Shown in pieces: positions 6,619 through 8,716 of a stretch of DNA of 8,716 nucleotides (its first letter is position 1; every line of letters begins with the position of its first letter). The DNA lies in contig CAIXDY010000055.1 of the NCBI GenBank assembly GCA_903918325.1, positions 1-8,716 on the forward strand, written 5' to 3'. A program made the translations under genes and the position numbers. The notes below the pieces were generated by a model. The model saw only the letters and a list, made by a program, of their open reading frames with translations. It was not told the DNA's origin and made no database searches. Source of the stretch: an uncultured Actinomycetes bacterium (GTDB lineage Bacteria > Actinomycetota > Actinomycetes > Nanopelagicales > Nanopelagicaceae).

Positions 6619-8520
6619 AGTAAAAAAGAGTTAGACCCATCCCTCATACCAACGCACGACGGTACGGGGCGAGTCAAGCTTGCCTTCACATCACTAGAAA
6701 AAGATGGATCAGTTGCATCGCAAAAAACAATTACCGTTCCTACGGGAGTCAGTGCATTTGATGCTGCTTCATGGAATGGAATTGCAATTGATTCCACATG
6801 TGGTGGTTATGGAACCTGCAAGAAATGTCGAATCAAAGTCACCGATGGCGATGTTGAACCTTCAAAGTTAGATTTTCGTGCATTTACCGAAAGTGAAATC
6901 AAAGATGGTTGGCGTCTGGCTTGTTTAGTGCGTACCTCCAAAGACATTTCAGTTGATGTACCCGCACTAACTACTCGACCAAAGGCGGCAACCGTTGGAG
7001 TTGGTCGCCAAGTTATCTTGCGTCCGGCAGTACAAAAACGTTATATCGAATTAGAAGAACCCTCACTCACCGATCAGCGCACCGATATCGTCCGTGTTTT
7101 TGATGCGGTCGATGATATTGAAGCCACTGCCAGCTTGGCTTCAATGCGAGATTTGCCACGAATTCTGCGTGCTGCACATTATAAAGTCACTGCAGTCTTT
7201 GTGGATCAAGAGTTTCTGGGCATCGAAGCTGGAGATACAACTGATACCCGTTATGGAATCGCTTACGACTTAGGCACCACAACGGTTGTTGCAACGCTGC
7301 TTGATCTCAATACTGGAACTCCGGTTGCCGTTAAATCAATGCTTAATAAACAACAACCATTTGGCGCCGATGTTATTACTCGAATCAGCGCAACGATGTT
7401 GGATCCGGATGCACTTGCAAAACTCAGTGGTTTAGCCCAAGAAACGTTGAATCAGTTGACCCAAGAAGTATGCACTGAAGCCGGTGTAAATCCGCATAAT
7501 GTTTATGAATTAGCTATCGCTGGCAATGCCACGATGACGCAACTGTTGCTTGGAATTGATCCAGAACCTTTGGGAGTAGCGCCATTTATTATGGCCAGTG
7601 CTAGTTATCCAAATATCGAAGTCCGTGAAATTGGAATTAATGTGCACCCATTAGCTAAAGCCGTGATTATGCCCTCCCTAGGTGCTTACGTTGGCGGAGA
7701 CATCATTGCTGGAGCTCTTGCATCTGGAATGGATCGCGACAAACGTCTGCGTCTATTTATTGATGTGGGCACAAATTGTGAAATTGTTTTAGGTGATGGC
7801 GACAAGATTCTGGCAACTGCAGCTCCGGCTGGCCCTGCCTTCGAAGCTGCCAGTATTAAATGCGGTGTGCGTGCAGCATCTGGTGCAATTGAAACTATCA
7901 AAGTTGTAGATGGCGAACTTGAAATTGGCACTATCGATGATGCTCCGGCAATTGGAATTTGTGGCTCGGGCTTAGTTGATGCATGTGCATCGTTAGTGCA
8001 AGTTGGACTCCTGGATCATTCGGGCAAATTTGTTAGCGATGAAGCAGCGCTTACTATCGCACCACAGTTAGCTAGTCGCTTAGTTACCCGCGAAGGTGAG
8101 CGAGTTTTTGTTCTCACGTGGAGCAAAGAAGTCGGCGATTTATCTGATTGTGTCTTTTTAACTCAGCGCGATGTTCGCGAACTCCAATTTGCTAAAGCAG
8201 CTATTGCTACCGGTTGGGCGCTTTTAGTTGAAGAGTTTGGCGTTCAAGAGTCAGAGATTCAACAAGTTCTTTTAGCTGGATCTTTCGGTTCTTATTTGTC
8301 ACCATCATCGGCAATCAAAATTGGTTTAGTTCCAAAACTCTCAGTGATGCGAATTATGTCGGCAGGCAACGTTGCTGGCGAAGGCGCCAAGATGGTTTTG
8401 TTATCAGCCCAAGAGCGCCATGGTGCACAAGCTTTGCTGGACGAAATCGATTACATCGAACTTTCCGATCGCGCAGATTTCAACGATAAGTTTGTTGAGC
8501 GCCTAGCTTTCCCTGCATGA
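6616..8520 (+). CDS. RACo-type reductive activator of corrinoid proteins (2Fe-2S ferredoxin plus ASKHA ATPase, DUF4445)
   Basis: A 634-residue protein if begun at the AUU codon. The N-terminal domain (about 19-110) is a plant-type 2Fe-2S ferredoxin with Cys62, Cys68, Cys71 and Cys103 (STCGGYGTCKKC ... RLACLV). A linker and middle region follow. The C-terminal part is an actin-like ATPase of the RACo/DUF4445 family: DLGTTT at 218-223, AGNATMT at 302-308, IDVGTN at 382-387, GICGSGLVD at 447-455 and LLAGSFGSYL at 551-560. Such proteins use ATP to drive one electron onto Co(II) corrinoid, restoring Co(I). Starting at the first conventional start codon (GTG 6928, residue 105) would delete the whole cluster-binding domain just after Cys103, so that model is rejected. 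The operon position after the corrinoid and methyltransferase genes fits. Its TGA overlaps the next ATG by 4 nt. The function call is firm; the exact start is not. Confidence 0.9.
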   Translation: MSKKELDPSLIPTHDGTGRVKLAFTSLEKDGSVASQKTITVPTGVSAFDAASWNGIAIDSTCGGYGTCKKCRIKVTDGDVEPSKLDFRAFTESEIKDGWRLACLVRTSKDISVDVPALTTRPKAATVGVGRQVILRPAVQKRYIELEEPSLTDQRTDIVRVFDAVDDIEATASLASMRDLPRILRAAHYKVTAVFVDQEFLGIEAGDTTDTRYGIAYDLGTTTVVATLLDLNTGTPVAVKSMLNKQQPFGADVITRISATMLDPDALAKLSGLAQETLNQLTQEVCTEAGVNPHNVYELAIAGNATMTQLLLGIDPEPLGVAPFIMASASYPNIEVREIGINVHPLAKAVIMPSLGAYVGGDIIAGALASGMDRDKRLRLFIDVGTNCEIVLGDGDKILATAAPAGPAFEAASIKCGVRAASGAIETIKVVDGELEIGTIDDAPAIGICGSGLVDACASLVQVGLLDHSGKFVSDEAALTIAPQLASRLVTREGERVFVLTWSKEVGDLSDCVFLTQRDVRELQFAKAAIATGWALLVEEFGVQESEIQQVLLAGSFGSYLSPSSAIKIGLVPKLSVMRIMSAGNVAGEGAKMVLLSAQERHGAQALLDEIDYIELSDRADFNDKFVERLAFPA

Positions 8521-8681
8521 GTATCGGAATCGTTGCTTGTGGGGCACTTGCCACACATATTGGCGATATTGCTGCAGCAGAAGCGTTAGATCTGACTATC
8601 TATCCATTGCCTCCCCTGTTGCATAATCGCCCCGAAAAAATTGCCTCTATAAGAAGTTCGACCACCATTTCGTGCGACTGA
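8517..8681 (+). CDS. DUF1638 protein, N-terminal part; frame disrupted near window edge
   Basis: The ATG overlaps the RACo stop (ATGA) and opens with MSIGIVACGAL, continuing to YPLPPLLHNRPEKIA at about residues 29-43. This is the start of a DUF1638 protein (normally around 200 residues or more), a family often found beside MttB, corrinoid and RACo genes. After that point the frame reads SIRSSTTISCD and stops at 8679-8681, with no family resemblance. Frames +1 (open from 8653) and +2 (open to the edge) each look locally more protein-like than the annotated frame: FDHHFV in one, and TDDDVYGA in the other. The latter loosely recalls the family's ADCGTYGA motif. A run of six A (8635-8640) and the closeness to the sequence end make sequencing error the first suspicion; a real pseudogene is the alternative. 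Function of the family is unknown to me. Confidence 0.7.
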   Translation: MSIGIVACGALATHIGDIAAAEALDLTIYPLPPLLHNRPEKIASIRSSTTISCD

Positions 8682-8716
8682 TTTTGAAATTACTGATGAT
8701 GATGTATACGGGGCAG

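Noticed and set aside
6611..6660. Search for a terminator or promoter between the methyl-THF methyltransferase and RACo genes.
   Set aside because: No GC-rich stem followed by a T run and no paired -35/-10 elements were found; the genes appear to be continuously transcribed.

Overview
The window reads as one compact one-carbon locus: a corrinoid-dependent N-methyl transfer module, most likely for demethylating a quaternary amine such as glycine betaine and passing the methyl group to tetrahydrofolate (THF). G+C is moderate (about mid-40s % by eye). The genes are tightly packed, with 4-nt ATGA overlaps, clear AGGAG-type ribosome sites, and an aldehyde dehydrogenase that resembles actinobacterial BetB proteins. 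Together these suggest a streamlined, probably aquatic actinobacterium. That placement is an inference from style and remembered family resemblance, not from a marker gene. Similar gene sets also occur in marine Rhodobacterales.

Layout. Two divergent transcription units share a control region at 2885-3018. The minus-strand unit is an MttB-family trimethylamine/betaine methyltransferase (2884-1445), followed after 4 nt by a BetB-like aldehyde dehydrogenase (1440-1) whose last residues run off the window. The plus-strand unit is an IclR-family regulator (3019-3780), a corrinoid-binding protein (3777-4442), a cysteine-rich MetV-like protein (4452-4832), a MetF-family methylene-THF reductase (4832-5728), a methyl-THF:corrinoid methyltransferase (5741-6613), a RACo-type reductive activator of corrinoid proteins (6616-8520), and the start of a DUF1638 protein (8517 on). 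The DUF1638 frame breaks close to the right edge.

How the genes fit together (family knowledge plus inference). The aldehyde dehydrogenase would oxidise betaine aldehyde to glycine betaine. MttB would move one methyl group from the quaternary amine to cob(I)alamin on the corrinoid protein. The MtgA-like enzyme would transfer it to THF. MetF, perhaps with the MetV-like protein, would interconvert methyl-THF and methylene-THF, here presumably in the oxidative direction. RACo would rescue corrinoid that has been oxidised to Co(II). DUF1638 travels with such clusters but has no established role that I know of. The IclR protein probably senses the substrate or a product. A perfect overlapping palindrome just ahead of its gene is the likely operator.

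Points that stand out are: a RACo gene with no ATG, GTG or TTG start, where an AUU codon with a well-placed ribosome site is the best candidate; a three-half-site operator lying on the predicted transcript start of iclR, with an in-frame alternative leaderless start; a split MetV-like/MetF pair outside an acetogen setting; and a frame-disrupted DUF1638 at the edge. No RNA genes, insertion sequences, CRISPR arrays or convincing terminators were seen. The only gene-free stretch is the 134-bp divergent control region.
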